Shown here: piece after piece, positions 1 through 9,202 of the stretch | How positions within the stretch are numbered: the stretch's first letter is position 1 | Layout of the letters: every line of letters starts with the position of its first letter | NCBI GenBank assembly: GCA_965204095.1 | Contig: OZ241991.1 | Span: 5,642,001-5,706,000, forward strand | Length of the DNA stretch: 64,000 nt | Reading direction: 5' to 3' | DNA from: JAPPLB01 sp965204095 | GTDB lineage: Bacteria; Acidobacteriota; Terriglobia; Bryobacterales; UBA6623 | The notes under the pieces: generated by a model | Database searches by the model: none | Told to the model about the DNA's origin: nothing | What the model saw: only the letters and a program-made list of their open reading frames with translations | Made by a program: the position numbers and the translations under genes

Positions 1-183
1 CGTAATGGTCTCGTTCGTCCAGATCCCCTGCAGATCGGGATGGCCCCACGAGGTACGCGGCGGAGTCCAGGCGGCGGGCGCGGGCGTCGGGGTCTGTCCC
101 ACGATGGGCGCCGCCAACAGCGACACGGCAGCGGCCACGGCTGCCGCAACACTCACTGCCGAGAGAAATCGATGGCCCATCAT
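1..183 (-). CDS. Secreted hypothetical protein, N-terminal part only
   Basis: The first 61 codons are visible and the rest runs off the left edge. The start ATG at 183 overlaps the TGA stop of the upstream gene (ATGA), so the two are probably translationally coupled. Residues 1-27 form a signal peptide: a short basic start, an Ala/Val/Leu-rich core and a small-residue cleavage region before GQTP. The mature start carries WTPPRTSWGHPDLQGIWTN, matching the 'PRTxxGxPDLxGIW' signature of the next gene, so the pair are paralogues. This family of secreted proteins is common in Acidobacteriota and has no established function that I know of. Confidence 0.75.
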   Translation of the reverse strand, partial: MMGHRFLSAVSVAAAVAAAVSLLAAPIVGQTPTPAPAAWTPPRTSWGHPDLQGIWTNETIT

Positions 184-1022
184 CGACCTCTCTGTTCTTC
201 GCTCGGCTGCTTGCGGAAGTGCCCGTACATCAATTCTTCGACGAACTCGACGCACTTGAATTCCAGGAGTTGAACGTTCTCCTCGAGCCGGCGATAGAGG
301 GGCATTTTGATCTTCCAGGGCCTCGTAAAGACTTTCGGGTCTTCGATGGCGGCTTCATACAGCAGAGCGTTCGGGCTTATCGGCGTGTAGCGTTCCACCA
401 CGTGCAGGGCTTCACTGTGGAAGTTTCCCGAACTGTCGAACCAGGTGTCGGGAACCTGGCTCGTGACGTCGACGACCAGCGTTTCCCCTTCCCAATGGCC
501 GCGCGAGTGTCCCATCCAGGTGTCGATCGGACTCTCGAAATCCGGTCGGTTCATGTAGATGACGCGGCTGGCGCTCGCAAATTCGTAGGCGATCAGGATG
601 TGCTCCGCAGTCTGGACGATCTGGAACGGAAAGGGCAGGTACGTCGTGCGGGGCACGCCGGGCAGATAACACTTGACGACCGGGTCAAGGGTCAACCAGT
701 TCTCGAAGTTCTCTTTCTTTTTCTCCAGCGCCCACGGCTGGTAAGGGATCTCGCCGCCCTCGACGATGCCGAGCCCCGCGGGGATTGCGCCGACCGCACC
801 CAGCGCGACGATCGGTCCCGGCCGCGCCGCATGACCCTCGATATCCCAATGGGCCGTGCCCAGAGCCTGCCAGATGCCGTTGAGGTCGGGCCGGCCGTCC
901 GGGGTGCGCGGGGCCTGGTATTCCGGAGGTGAAGCAGAGGCGGAAGTCAGCGCCAGCAAGACGACGGCTGCCGCTGCACTTGCGGCAGCGGTCATGAAGG
1001 CCGCCCTCCAGCGATTGTGCAT
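180..1022 (-). CDS. Secreted hypothetical protein of the PRTPDGRPDLNGIW family
   Basis: This is a 280-residue protein with a long Ala/Val-rich signal peptide (about residues 1-31), so it is probably periplasmic or secreted. The motif PRTPDGRPDLNGIWQ follows the cleavage region, and the partial gene downstream has the same motif in the same place. The remainder is mixed beta-type sequence with many aromatic residues and no recognisable catalytic motif. Its stop overlaps the start of the downstream paralogue by 4 bp, so the two form an operon. The start at 1022 is the first ATG ahead of the signal peptide. The function is unknown; I assign only family and location. Confidence 0.75.
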   Translation of the reverse strand: MHNRWRAAFMTAAASAAAAVVLLALTSASASPPEYQAPRTPDGRPDLNGIWQALGTAHWDIEGHAARPGPIVALGAVGAIPAGLGIVEGGEIPYQPWALEKKKENFENWLTLDPVVKCYLPGVPRTTYLPFPFQIVQTAEHILIAYEFASASRVIYMNRPDFESPIDTWMGHSRGHWEGETLVVDVTSQVPDTWFDSSGNFHSEALHVVERYTPISPNALLYEAAIEDPKVFTRPWKIKMPLYRRLEENVQLLEFKCVEFVEELMYGHFRKQPSEEQRGR

Positions 1023-1489
1023 TGAATCGATCTCCCTTCCCGATCGCTGGCCTGAAACATCCTCCCGATCAAGCGGCGTTGATACTGGACCGCACGTTTC
1101 CCTCTCTTATGATCCTCACGGGCGCGGAGAAAAAACTTGCCGGCGCTTCGCCAGGAGCCCGCCAGGACCCTCTCAAAGAGTTGAAGTAAACGTATGGGTA
1201 TTTTAGCCAAGACTCGCTGTGTTGATCTTGGGCTGTCTCCGCTCAGATGAGATGACAGTACCCTTTCGGCGTGGAAGGCAGCGGGGAAAGCGTGCCTTGA
1301 CTCGCGAGTTCGGCGAGCGCATGATAGGCGCTGCCGGTAGCGGTCGGGTGCAAGGACGTCAAGCCCACCAGAGGCTGCGCCCAGGTGTTGAACCGTGGCG
1401 GTCAGTTCGCCGCGGGAGTTGACAAGGCCGATAGAGGAATCAACGGCACGATAGGGGTTCATCGACTCGGTGGAACAGGGGATGAAAGC
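1023..1489. other. Intergenic region between divergent genes, no gene seen
   Basis: These 467 bp separate the minus-strand secreted-protein pair from the plus-strand sialidase and must hold promoters for both. Open frames here lack a plausible start or family signature. I see no repeat element and no convincing promoter hexamers. Confidence 0.5.
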
Positions 1490-2713
1490 ATGCATCGACG
1501 TGAATTCCTTTCCGCGGTGACCACCGCCGGCGTGTTGGCGGGGTGCTCGCCGACCGGCAGGACGCACCCGGAGGATTCTTCTTCGAATCCTCCCTCCACG
1601 CAATCACTCGGCGCCGAGAGGGGCGAGGAGCTCTTCCGCCAGCAGGACCTCTTCATCAGCGGCCTCGACGGCGTGAATATCTACCGGATTCCCTCCTTGA
1701 TCGTCTCGTCGAAGGGCACGATCCTGGCGTTTTGCGAAGCGCGGGATGGTGACGACGGCGATCCGACAGACCTGGTCTTGAAGCGAAGCCACTACGATGG
1801 CGGACTATGCGTTCCCCGCAAGCTGAATGGCTATGAGCGAATCTTCGGCTACGGGATCAATTGGGAGCCCATGCAGCTTGTCCTCCCCGGAGAGGGCAGG
1901 GCCATCACGAATCCTTGCCCGGTAGTTGACCGCGATGACGGGACCATCGTGATGTGCTGCAGGCGCCTGCTCGGCAGCAGTCTGGCAGAGCATCTGAAGG
2001 CTCCCTGGAATGGCCGGACCCTGGTGCTGAAGAGCACGGATGACGGAGTGACGTGGTCACCGCCGCTCGATATTACTCCGAGTGTCGGCGCGTTCATACC
2101 CGGCCCGGGCGTGGGAATCCAACTGCAGAGCGGCCGATTGGTCATACCGGGCTATGACAATGACACTCGCGTCGGCCGGCGGGCTTCCCACGTGATTTAC
2201 AGCGACGACCGAGGCCGTACTTGGCGTACAGGCGCCAAGGTGCGGAAGAAAACGAACGAGTCGCAGGTCGTGGAGTTGGTCGATGGGACCCTGATGCTGA
2301 ACATGCGCGGAGGCCGCTACCGAAACGTGGCGCTCAGCCGTGACGGCGGGCAGAGCTGGTACGAGGAGTTCGAGGATGAGGCGCTGCCCGATCCGCGCTG
2401 TCAGGCCAGCCTCTTGCGCTATTCGACGGCGGCCGCGGGCGGAGAGAATCGTTTGCTGTTCGCCAACATCCCGAACTCGGGGCCGTTCGTTGACCGCAAC
2501 GACCTGACGGTCAGGCTCAGCAACGACGAGGGGCAAAGCTGGCCCATCTCGCGGAGGGTCCATGATGGGCCGACTGCCTATTCTTGCCTCACTGTGCTGG
2601 CTGACGGCACGATCGGCCTTCTTTACGAGACCGGCGCTGTGCACCCCTATGAAAGGATCAAGTTCGTCCGGTTCGATCTCGAATGGCTGACCTCGGCTGG
2701 AACGAAATCCTGA
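1490..2713 (+). CDS. Exported sialidase-like glycoside hydrolase (BNR/Asp-box propeller)
   Basis: This 407-residue protein probably removes terminal sialic acids or related sugars outside the cytoplasm (exo-alpha-sialidase, GH33-like). The N-terminus MHRREFL with a hydrophobic stretch and LAGC (Cys19) indicates a Tat-like or lipoprotein signal. YRIP at about residues 65-68 is the FRIP-type motif that places an active-site Arg, followed by a LAFCEAR strand. Asp-box repeats appear as STDDGVTW, SDDRGRTW, SRDGGQSW and SNDEGQSW, giving the expected six-bladed propeller. An upstream in-frame ATG at 1385 was rejected because only the 1490 start gives a proper signal peptide, with AGGGGA ahead of it. 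It stands alone. The substrate could be another acidic sugar. Confidence 0.85.
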   Translation: MHRREFLSAVTTAGVLAGCSPTGRTHPEDSSSNPPSTQSLGAERGEELFRQQDLFISGLDGVNIYRIPSLIVSSKGTILAFCEARDGDDGDPTDLVLKRSHYDGGLCVPRKLNGYERIFGYGINWEPMQLVLPGEGRAITNPCPVVDRDDGTIVMCCRRLLGSSLAEHLKAPWNGRTLVLKSTDDGVTWSPPLDITPSVGAFIPGPGVGIQLQSGRLVIPGYDNDTRVGRRASHVIYSDDRGRTWRTGAKVRKKTNESQVVELVDGTLMLNMRGGRYRNVALSRDGGQSWYEEFEDEALPDPRCQASLLRYSTAAAGGENRLLFANIPNSGPFVDRNDLTVRLSNDEGQSWPISRRVHDGPTAYSCLTVLADGTIGLLYETGAVHPYERIKFVRFDLEWLTSAGTKS

Positions 2714-2846
2714 GCCTGATCGCTGATCTTGCCTTCGTCCAGACGCACTACTCATCAGCGGGCGGTCGAAGCGCGCCGGAACGCATAATCGGAGTAGGAA
2801 ACAACTCCCTCACCCATTTGCGCTGAGCTTTTCAGAGGAGGCAATC

Positions 2847-4154
2847 ATGCCCGGTTCAGCCTTTCCGATCGAGGAATATCTCGGGTCACTTGACTCGAAG
2901 GGGGTTCTTGCAAGCCTGCGAAGCCTCAAGCCGAGAGTTGCCGCGCTCAGCTTGCTTTCGATCTCCATGGCCGCGGCTGTGCTGCCGAGTTCTCTGCAGG
3001 CGGCGCAAGAGGGCGTGGCTACCGCTTTAGAGAGTTCGCCTGAGTTTCGACTGTTGACAGAGGGTTGGGCGTTGACGCCGCAGGATGTCGCGGTTCTCGA
3101 ACGGCGGGTCACCGAAAACTCCAACGGTTCGGACGCCCGGAAGCTCCTCATCTCGTACTACTTCCAGCATGCCCAGCGAGAGCCCCGGTTGCGCCACATC
3201 CACTGGATGATCGAGAACGATCCCAGTTCTGATATCTTCGATTTCCGCGGTGCACTTGTTCCTGCGCATGAGTCGCCTTTGGGAGGCCCCCAGGCTTTCC
3301 AACGGGTCCGGGAACTTTGGCTTGAGCAAGTGCGAAAGCACCCTCAGCGTCCCAGGGTCTTTGCAAACGCCGCCCGGATGCTTTGGCAGGGTGATCCTGA
3401 GAGGGCGGCAGAGTTCTGGCGGCGGGTGCTCAGCCTCGAGCCGAACAAACGACAGTGGACTTTCCGTCTCGCTCGGCTCCATGCGGTTGTGCTGCAAACG
3501 GACGGCCGTATGAACCCGAGAACCGCCTGGTCGGCAGAACGCAAAGCCCTTGCCGACCGGTTAGTCGCCGAATTGCGGACATCGAACGATGCGCTGCTGA
3601 TAGGCCAAGTCGGAGAGATACTCACGCCGCCTGTTGACTTGCCGCCGGAACTTCGGAAGATCAGGGGCATGCAGGTTTGGCCACCGAGCGTATTCGGCAT
3701 GACGGAGTTGGCCGAAGAATTGCTCCAGCGTGCCCGGAAGCTGCAACCCAACGAACCGCGATGGGAACGCAGCCTGGAGCGACTCGGTCAGGCTCGGCGT
3801 GAAATGGCAGCCGTTGACGACGGGAACGTCGAGTCGGTCGGCCCCGAACCGGGCCGGACCGTGCCCGGTCGCATCGACCAGCCTCGTCTGCTCAAACGCG
3901 TCGCTCCCAAGTACCCGCCTCTGGCAAGTCAGGCCCGCCTCCAAGGTTCGGTTTGGCTGACGTTGAGAATCGGCAGGGACGGGAGGGTTGAGGGTTCCCA
4001 GGTCGTGTCCGGCCACCCGCTCCTCATTGGGGCCGCTCGTGAGGCGGTCTCGCAGTGGCGGTTCGAGCCGGTGTTCGACGACAGTGGCCAGCGAATCGAA
4101 ACGACAACGGATGTCCGCGTGTCTTTCCACTTGCTGGATTCGGCTCAGCCCTGA
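2847..4154 (+). CDS. TonB C-terminal domain protein with TPR-like region
   Basis: This is a 435-residue protein. A hydrophobic segment at about residues 32-52 is a signal anchor or late signal peptide. The middle (about 75-330) is helical and TPR-like. The last 95 residues are a TonB C-terminal domain: PRLLKRVAPKYPPLASQARLQG, then GSVWLTLRIGRDGRV and a WRFEP block. TonB proteins energise outer-membrane receptors, but short TonB_C domains fused to other modules are frequent in Acidobacteriota and often lack a demonstrated transport role. No ExbB or ExbD is adjacent. The start is supported by AGAGGAGG just upstream. Confidence 0.8.
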   Translation: MPGSAFPIEEYLGSLDSKGVLASLRSLKPRVAALSLLSISMAAAVLPSSLQAAQEGVATALESSPEFRLLTEGWALTPQDVAVLERRVTENSNGSDARKLLISYYFQHAQREPRLRHIHWMIENDPSSDIFDFRGALVPAHESPLGGPQAFQRVRELWLEQVRKHPQRPRVFANAARMLWQGDPERAAEFWRRVLSLEPNKRQWTFRLARLHAVVLQTDGRMNPRTAWSAERKALADRLVAELRTSNDALLIGQVGEILTPPVDLPPELRKIRGMQVWPPSVFGMTELAEELLQRARKLQPNEPRWERSLERLGQARREMAAVDDGNVESVGPEPGRTVPGRIDQPRLLKRVAPKYPPLASQARLQGSVWLTLRIGRDGRVEGSQVVSGHPLLIGAAREAVSQWRFEPVFDDSGQRIETTTDVRVSFHLLDSAQP

Positions 4155-4272
4155 GGCGAGGGTTGTTCGGGTCACATCCCAGGACTTGCCAATCTCCTCT
4201 TCCGACCGGGTCCGGTTTCATGCAAGGCGTCTCGACAGCCCGAGCAGCGCCCTGTTAGGATGAGCAGTCGTT

Positions 4273-4350
4273 AGGCTCGTAGCTCAGTCTGGTTAGAGCG
4301 CTACCTTGACACGGTAGAGGTCGGCGGTTCGAGTCCGCTCGAGCCTACCA
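4273..4350 (+). tRNA. tRNA-Val (anticodon GAC)
   Basis: The cloverleaf folds fully. The acceptor arm AGGCTCG pairs with CGAGCCT, the D stem is GCTC/GAGC, and the anticodon stem CTACC/GGTAG carries loop TTGACAC with GAC at 4308-4310. The T loop is TTCGAGT and CCA is encoded at 4348-4350. It reads GUC valine codons. Confidence 0.96.
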
Positions 4351-4490
4351 TTTCCCTTCCGGCAATGCCCCCGTCTCCCCGTTTCTCTCGTGCTCAACTC
4401 GCCCCTGCCCCAACCGGGTCGGGGCGCCGCCGCACTGACGCAACGACGTTCCGGTCCACTCCGCTATTGAGGCTCGTGACGGCTTCCGCT

Positions 4491-4673
4491 TAGCCTGCAT
4501 TTCTCACCACGTGGCGAGGCGAAGTGGGCGAGAGGGCCGTCAGGACGAGGCGCGGGCCGCTTGGCGCGCGCAGGCGTACTTGAACAGTACGTTGAGCACG
4601 GCAAGCAAGCGCAACGAAGTCCTGGCGGTCGTATCGCGTGCTTAGACCGTCGGGTGGTGAGAAATGCAGGTTA
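4491..4673 (+). repeat. Family A repeat, copy A1 (full length)
   Basis: A 183-bp element with terminal inverted repeats GCCTGCATTTCTCACCAC and GTGGTGAGAAATGCAGG, flanked by TTA on both sides. The interior contains a small palindrome CGTACT-TGAAC-AGTACG. The right-edge TTA supplies the TAA stop of the CBS-domain gene on the other strand. Confidence 0.93.
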
Positions 4674-5615
4674 GTGGATCGGCGGGCCCGCGTGATCCAG
4701 CGAACTGAGGTACAGCAAGGGATTTTCTCGCTTGGGGGAATGCGCGATCAAGTCGTTGATGGCGTACAGTAGGTCCCGGCGGCTGATCTGGCCGGTGAGA
4801 TGGCCGTCCTGCACGACCGGCACGCGGCGCGCCGAGGTTTTTCTGAAGATCTGCGCGATCCGCAGCAGGTCGGTGTCTTCGCTCACCGTGGGAGCCGAGG
4901 TATCCATGTACGCCGCGACCTGCGTGCTCTCGGAAGCGCGCGCTGATGCGGCGCCCGTCATCCATTCTCGCCATGCTTCCAGGCGGGAGCGGGGACCGCT
5001 GGTGGCTTGCGCCGCGCGCAGCACGTCCCGGCGGCTGATCTGGCCGACCAGGGTTTCGCCGCGCAACACAGGTAGCCTTCGGTATTGCGTATCCAGGAAT
5101 TTCTGCGCCACATCGAGAAGCCCTACATCCTCGGTGATGATTCTTTTCCGGTCCGGATCGATGAACGAGCGGACGCGGCTCGTGGGCATTTGCTGGTAGG
5201 CGGCATCGAGCAAGACGGTCATGCTGGCATGTTCCGAGAAGACCCCGAGGAAGCGGCGGCTCCGATCGAGTACGGGCGCGCCGGAGATTCTCCGTTGGAG
5301 CAGAAGCGCGATCGCGTCGAACACATCGGCATCGGGTGTCAGCGTGACCAGATTCTTGGCCATGACATCGCCGGCTTTCGGCAGATTGGCGGCACGCAGC
5401 GCATCAGCGCCGGCGGCGTGCCAAGCCGCCATCATCACGCTCAGACAGGGCCGTTCCGAGAAGACGGCGACGTAATGGCCCTTCTCGTCAATCACAGGCG
5501 CGCCCGTGAGGTTGTATTTCAGGAGGTTCGACACGGCATCGAAAACATCGGTTTCCGGCGTGACGGTCACGAGCTTGGTGACCATGATGTCCTTGGCGAT
5601 CCGTACACGTTTCAA
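4671..5615 (-). CDS. Protein with four CBS domains
   Basis: This 314-residue soluble protein consists almost entirely of four CBS domains (roughly residues 8-65, 85-140, 150-205 and 235-290). Each shows the 'v.p.tdv.dA...l......gaPVvd..g...G..s' pattern, for example VTPETDVFDAVSNLL and VSEDTDLLRIAQIF. Paired CBS domains usually bind adenine nucleotides and regulate a partner, but there is no fused enzyme or transporter here, so the target is unknown. Its TAA stop lies inside repeat A1, so the element sits exactly at the 3' end of the gene. No operon partner is adjacent. Confidence 0.85.
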   Translation of the reverse strand: MKRVRIAKDIMVTKLVTVTPETDVFDAVSNLLKYNLTGAPVIDEKGHYVAVFSERPCLSVMMAAWHAAGADALRAANLPKAGDVMAKNLVTLTPDADVFDAIALLLQRRISGAPVLDRSRRFLGVFSEHASMTVLLDAAYQQMPTSRVRSFIDPDRKRIITEDVGLLDVAQKFLDTQYRRLPVLRGETLVGQISRRDVLRAAQATSGPRSRLEAWREWMTGAASARASESTQVAAYMDTSAPTVSEDTDLLRIAQIFRKTSARRVPVVQDGHLTGQISRRDLLYAINDLIAHSPKRENPLLYLSSLDHAGPPIH

Positions 5616-5807
5616 CTGGCACCTCCCCTATCAAGATCCGGTCCCGCCGCCGAGGCCAAACCGAAGGATCCGGGCAAAGGAGCGTTCTGCTCAGGCCCAC
5701 TGCAGAGAGACCCTCTGGGATACGTTATCTGCCGCAACTGCCGTAAACGAGTGGGTGCTTCTCGCGCCTTGTCAACTCTTCAAGCTTCTCGACTCGCCTC
5801 CTCGAAT

Positions 5808-5897
5808 TGGCGGAGGAAGAGGGATTCGAACCCCCGAGCGGCTCGCACCGCTAACGGTTTTCAAGACCGCCGCCTTCGACCACTCGGCCATTCCTCC
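5808..5897 (-). tRNA. tRNA-Ser (anticodon TGA)
   Basis: This class II tRNA has a long variable arm. The acceptor GGAGGAA (5' end at 5897) pairs with TTCCTCC, followed by discriminator G and encoded CCA (5808-5810). The anticodon loop is CTTGAAA, with TGA at 5863-5861. It reads UCA. Confidence 0.95.
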
Positions 5898-6003
5898 AAG
5901 GTAATTGTATCCGATAGCACGGAAGCGCCTTGCGTGGAATCGCTTGCGCTGCCCAGCGCCGTGTTTTGCAGCTATGACCACAGCATGTCACGCCGGCCGT
6001 GAC

Positions 6004-6329
6004 CAGCAGCCCGTGGCAAAAGTCCCGTGGAAGGCGCGGCGGGCTCCTGCTCATCCTCGGCGCGGAGTGAGAAGGAGTTCCGATCCGGGAGACCTCCTCC
6101 GACGAACGACAAAGCCGACGACCTTAGGCGGTCGTCTCCGTGGTCACGCTGGGATGCAAACTCAGAACCGCCGTTGGAACAAAAAAATGTCCGTCGCCCA
6201 AAGGGTTACGCGCCACTCCTGCTTGGCTGCACAGAGAGCGCGGCGCCACGTTCCTGGAACGGCCAGGCGTTGCGCCATCGGTGCTGGGGCGCGTAACGCC
6301 GCCCGCGTGACTTTTGCCACGGGTTGCTG
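6004..6329 (+). repeat. Family B repeat, copy B1 (intact, empty site for family A)
   Basis: A 326-bp element with imperfect terminal inverted repeats CAGCAGCCCGTGGCAAAAGTC at the left and its complement at the right. No protein is encoded. The sequence GACGACCTTAGGCGGTCG at 6118-6135 is uninterrupted here but carries a family A insertion in copy B4, so B1 is the empty-site reference. Confidence 0.85.
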
Positions 6330-6509
6330 ACCTGCATTTCTCACCACGTGGCGAGACGAAGTGCGTGAGAGGGCCGTCAGGACGAGGCGCGCGCCGCTTG
6401 GCGCGCGCAGACGTATTTGAACAGTACTTTGAGCACGGCAAGCAAGCGCAACGAAGTCCTGGCGGTCGTATCGCGTGCTTCGACCGTCGGGTGGTGAGAA
6501 ATGCAGGCT
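6330..6509 (+). repeat. Family A repeat, copy A2
   Basis: A nearly full-length copy abutting B1. The left edge has decayed (GACCTGC instead of TAGCCTGC); the right edge is intact, ending GCAGGCTA. Orientation is the same as A1. Confidence 0.9.
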
Positions 6510-6614
6510 AGCGTCTTCCCGGAGAAGGTCGCCACCCAACGCGAATCCGGCCCGGAGATTCCCTTCCTGCGGGCTGTTGATTCTGTACGCTGCGGGAAGT
6601 AGAATTATTCCGCC

Positions 6615-7694
6615 ATGAAGCACTTGACCCTTTTCTTCACCACGTTCCTTTTGATCGCTGCCGTTGCGCTCGGCCAATCCGAGACGAAACGGTACCTCTA
6701 CCTGAGCACGCCCGACGGGGCTCAGCAAGAGGGTCGCGCGGACGGCGCCGGGATTCTCATTTTCGATATCGACGACGGGCACAAGCTTGTCCGGCGGATC
6801 GATATCCCGATTTTCAGCGAGGGCCTTCGCGGTTTCACGGGCAACCTGAAGACCCACAGCGTCTACTACTCTACGACCAACCGGCGATTGGGGATGTTCG
6901 ATCTCGAAACGGAGAAGATCGTTTGGGAGAACACCTACGACGGAGGCTGTGACCGCTCATCGATCACGTTGGACGGCAAGAAGGTCTACGCCCCGACGGG
7001 ATGGTGGTACGCGGGTGCCGATGCCGGTTTCCTCGTGGTCAACGGCGAGACCGGCGAACTGATCAAGCGGATTCACGTCGGACCGCAGGCGCACAACAGC
7101 ATCGTGAGTCTCGATGGGAAGCGGGTGTATCTCGGCACGCGCACGACGTTGTCGATCTTCGATACGGCGACTGACCAGATGATCCGGCAGATCAAGGACG
7201 TCGGTGAGCGCGGCATCTTCCCCTATACGATCAGGAGCAACCAGAAAATCGGCTATGTCTGTCTTGGGAACCACGTGGGTTTCGACGTAGTCGATCTGGA
7301 GAAGGGCAAGGCTTTGTATCGGGTGTTCGCGGGCGACGAGAAGATTCCCCATCGGACGCATGGCGCCGGGCTCACTCCCGACGAGACCGAGCTGTGGATC
7401 AGCGACCAGCGCGGCAAGAAGTTGTTCATCTTCGATGCGACGAAGATGCCGCCGGCGCCCAAGGGGCATGTCGAACTGTCTCAGGGCGGCCACGGCTGGG
7501 TGGCCTTCAGCCTGGACGGCAAGTATGCCTGGTCCCACACGCCTGATGTCTTCGACGTGAAGACGAAAAAGCTGGTGGCGACGCTTCGGGACGAGAACGG
7601 CAAGCCGGTCAGCGGATCGAAGTTCATCGAAGTTCATTTCCGTGACGGCAAGGTCGTCACCATGAGCAACGAATTTGGTCTGGGACGGAAGTAA
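6615..7694 (+). CDS. Secreted YVTN-type beta-propeller protein
   Basis: A 359-residue protein with a clear Sec signal peptide (MKHLTLFFTTFLLIAAVALG, cleavage near residue 20). The mature part is built of 40-45-residue beta blades with recurrent motifs such as LSIFDTATDQMIRQI, FDVVDLEKGKALYRV and LFIFDATK, plus 'LDGKKVY/LDGKRVY/LDGKYAW' strands. This is the seven-bladed YVTN/lactonase-like propeller arrangement. Such proteins are periplasmic or surface scaffolds, sometimes enzymes; no catalytic residues can be assigned. It is an isolated gene following repeat A2. The start is the only ATG giving a signal peptide. Confidence 0.8.
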   Translation: MKHLTLFFTTFLLIAAVALGQSETKRYLYLSTPDGAQQEGRADGAGILIFDIDDGHKLVRRIDIPIFSEGLRGFTGNLKTHSVYYSTTNRRLGMFDLETEKIVWENTYDGGCDRSSITLDGKKVYAPTGWWYAGADAGFLVVNGETGELIKRIHVGPQAHNSIVSLDGKRVYLGTRTTLSIFDTATDQMIRQIKDVGERGIFPYTIRSNQKIGYVCLGNHVGFDVVDLEKGKALYRVFAGDEKIPHRTHGAGLTPDETELWISDQRGKKLFIFDATKMPPAPKGHVELSQGGHGWVAFSLDGKYAWSHTPDVFDVKTKKLVATLRDENGKPVSGSKFIEVHFRDGKVVTMSNEFGLGRK

Positions 7695-7888
7695 AGGCCT
7701 TCGGTCGGAGAACCGAAGTCGAGCTTCGCAGGCGTTCACGCGGTGCTTTGCATGTGCTGCGAAGGGTTATAGCTTACTTGAATCTTGTGGCCAGCCTGAG
7801 CTACGGCGTTGATGAGGGAGATACTGATGGCATGAGCCCTTGACAAGTACCTGGACGAAACACAGTTGGAGATGCGGAGTGGAGCGCT

Positions 7889-8209
7889 ATGACGCGCTCC
7901 GAGAAAGGAGAAGGTTCTCTTGTGACTAGGCTAAAGATCGCTGGGCTTGTGCTGGCGTGTTTCCTTATAGGTTGGTTATTCGGTTCCAACCCGGCCAGTC
8001 CAGGCGCGAGTTCGGCTGAGCGATGGGTCATGACGGGGCCGGGCAACATGATCTTGCTCAACACTCGTACTGGCAACACTTGGATTTTTAGGGGTAATAA
8101 ATTTACCCACATACCTGAGCCCCCAGCCCCCAGCCACGCCCTACCAGCCCCCAGCTACAGGTCGAAGATAACTAATTTCTCTTTGTACTTGAGATTCCCT
8201 AGGCTGTAG
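7889..8209 (+). CDS. Small single-pass membrane protein, unknown function
   Basis: A possible 106-residue protein with one transmembrane segment (about residues 17-32, LKIAGLVLACFLIGWLFG). A WVMTGPGNMILLNTRTGNTWIF stretch follows, resembling a short beta-hairpin display region common in small membrane-anchored proteins. The C-terminal third is Pro/Ser-rich and low complexity. A GTG at 7921 is an alternative start just before the membrane segment. I do not recognise the family. It lies in a run of small plus-strand genes of lower GC than the rest, which suggests recently acquired DNA. Confidence 0.5.
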   Translation: MTRSEKGEGSLVTRLKIAGLVLACFLIGWLFGSNPASPGASSAERWVMTGPGNMILLNTRTGNTWIFRGNKFTHIPEPPAPSHALPAPSYRSKITNFSLYLRFPRL

Positions 8210-8253
8210 AAAAGCGGGACTTCAAGCTACGAGAGGTAGGCTGTAACCACAGC

Positions 8254-8658
8254 ATGTCACTAAAACCGGACTACGGGCTTCGATTGAAGATGGAAGGGCG
8301 GGACTCCTCTGTCGAGATACATTTCCATACATTCGCGGTGTATAACCTCGCAGTGCTTTCTCAGGGTCGATACTCCACCTGTGCCGACATTTCCTATGCG
8401 GGACAAATCCACGCCATTTCGCTGGACTTTGACCCCGAGCATCTTGAGGCAATCCTGTCGAGGGGATCGCCGAGACTACGAATGTTCGTCAAATTTCAGC
8501 TTGACCAAGACCCTGCCACACCTCGAAACATCGATTTCCCAGAGCCCGTTTATTGTTATGTTATTGCTCGCCTGGGAGAAGAACAACAGGGGCAATATGA
8601 GAGCTTCATACCACTGGTTGTACAGTCAATCTCAGACTCAAGTTTCCGAGGCACGTGA
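8254..8658 (+). CDS. Hypothetical protein, unknown function
   Basis: A 134-residue soluble protein with no signal peptide or membrane segment. GAGAGG lies upstream of the ATG. The sequence is mixed alpha/beta with an acidic C-terminal half (ARLGEEQQGQYESFIPLVV). Codon use is less GC-biased than in flanking housekeeping genes. No motif is recognised. It belongs to a group of four small plus-strand genes (7.9-9.5 kb) that may have arrived together. Confidence 0.5.
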   Translation: MSLKPDYGLRLKMEGRDSSVEIHFHTFAVYNLAVLSQGRYSTCADISYAGQIHAISLDFDPEHLEAILSRGSPRLRMFVKFQLDQDPATPRNIDFPEPVYCYVIARLGEEQQGQYESFIPLVVQSISDSSFRGT

Positions 8659-8789
8659 TGTGAGAGAGGCCCGAAAGCGTAATTCACATATAGTGTTTGC
8701 GACACGAAACCTTCCATAGAGCCCTGACTTGTCCGATCGCCACACACCGAGTAATCCGGATTAAAGACTTTCGAGGAAGGGAATTGCAA

Positions 8790-9194
8790 ATGTGGGAAAT
8801 CTTGACGTTAGTTCTGGGTCTGGTTATCGGTCTGGTCTGGGGTAGATGGAAATGGATGCCTCAACCTCTAATGAAGGCGTCGAGAACGGACCGGATGCTC
8901 TTGAAGCGGGTTCAAGAGGAGAACTTTCATCTTGACCAGTTTGGCAATCTGTGTGCTCCATCTCAGCGTTCCTTGGCCATGGATAAGATTCTCAGAGCTC
9001 TCATGGGTGAGAAAGAACTCGACCGAGAGAAGAACCCTTTCCTGTCACGTGTTGACTCGGAGAACCCTGACCTGACCATGAGTGAAGCCCTACGCGAGAT
9101 TGAATTGATTGCCGAGGACAGCCTTAAAGTCGGGTATGAGTCTGAAACGGTCAAGATTCTGCGAGCGAATGCTCGCAGGTTGAGAGGTGCCTAA
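8790..9194 (+). CDS. Small membrane-anchored protein, paralogue of the next gene
   Basis: A 134-residue protein starting MWEILTLVLGLVIGLVWGRWKW: one N-terminal transmembrane helix and then a charged cytoplasmic region, mostly helical. The start at 8790 was chosen over an upstream in-frame ATG at 8697 because GGAAGGGAA precedes it and the membrane helix then begins at residue 2. The next gene begins MWELVIPTALFVLGVIVGRLWARRRW and shares the later 'LT..ALRE.EL' block, so the two are tandem paralogues 8 bp apart. The function is unknown. Confidence 0.6.
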   Translation: MWEILTLVLGLVIGLVWGRWKWMPQPLMKASRTDRMLLKRVQEENFHLDQFGNLCAPSQRSLAMDKILRALMGEKELDREKNPFLSRVDSENPDLTMSEALREIELIAEDSLKVGYESETVKILRANARRLRGA

Positions 9195-9202
9195 AGGCTA
9201 TC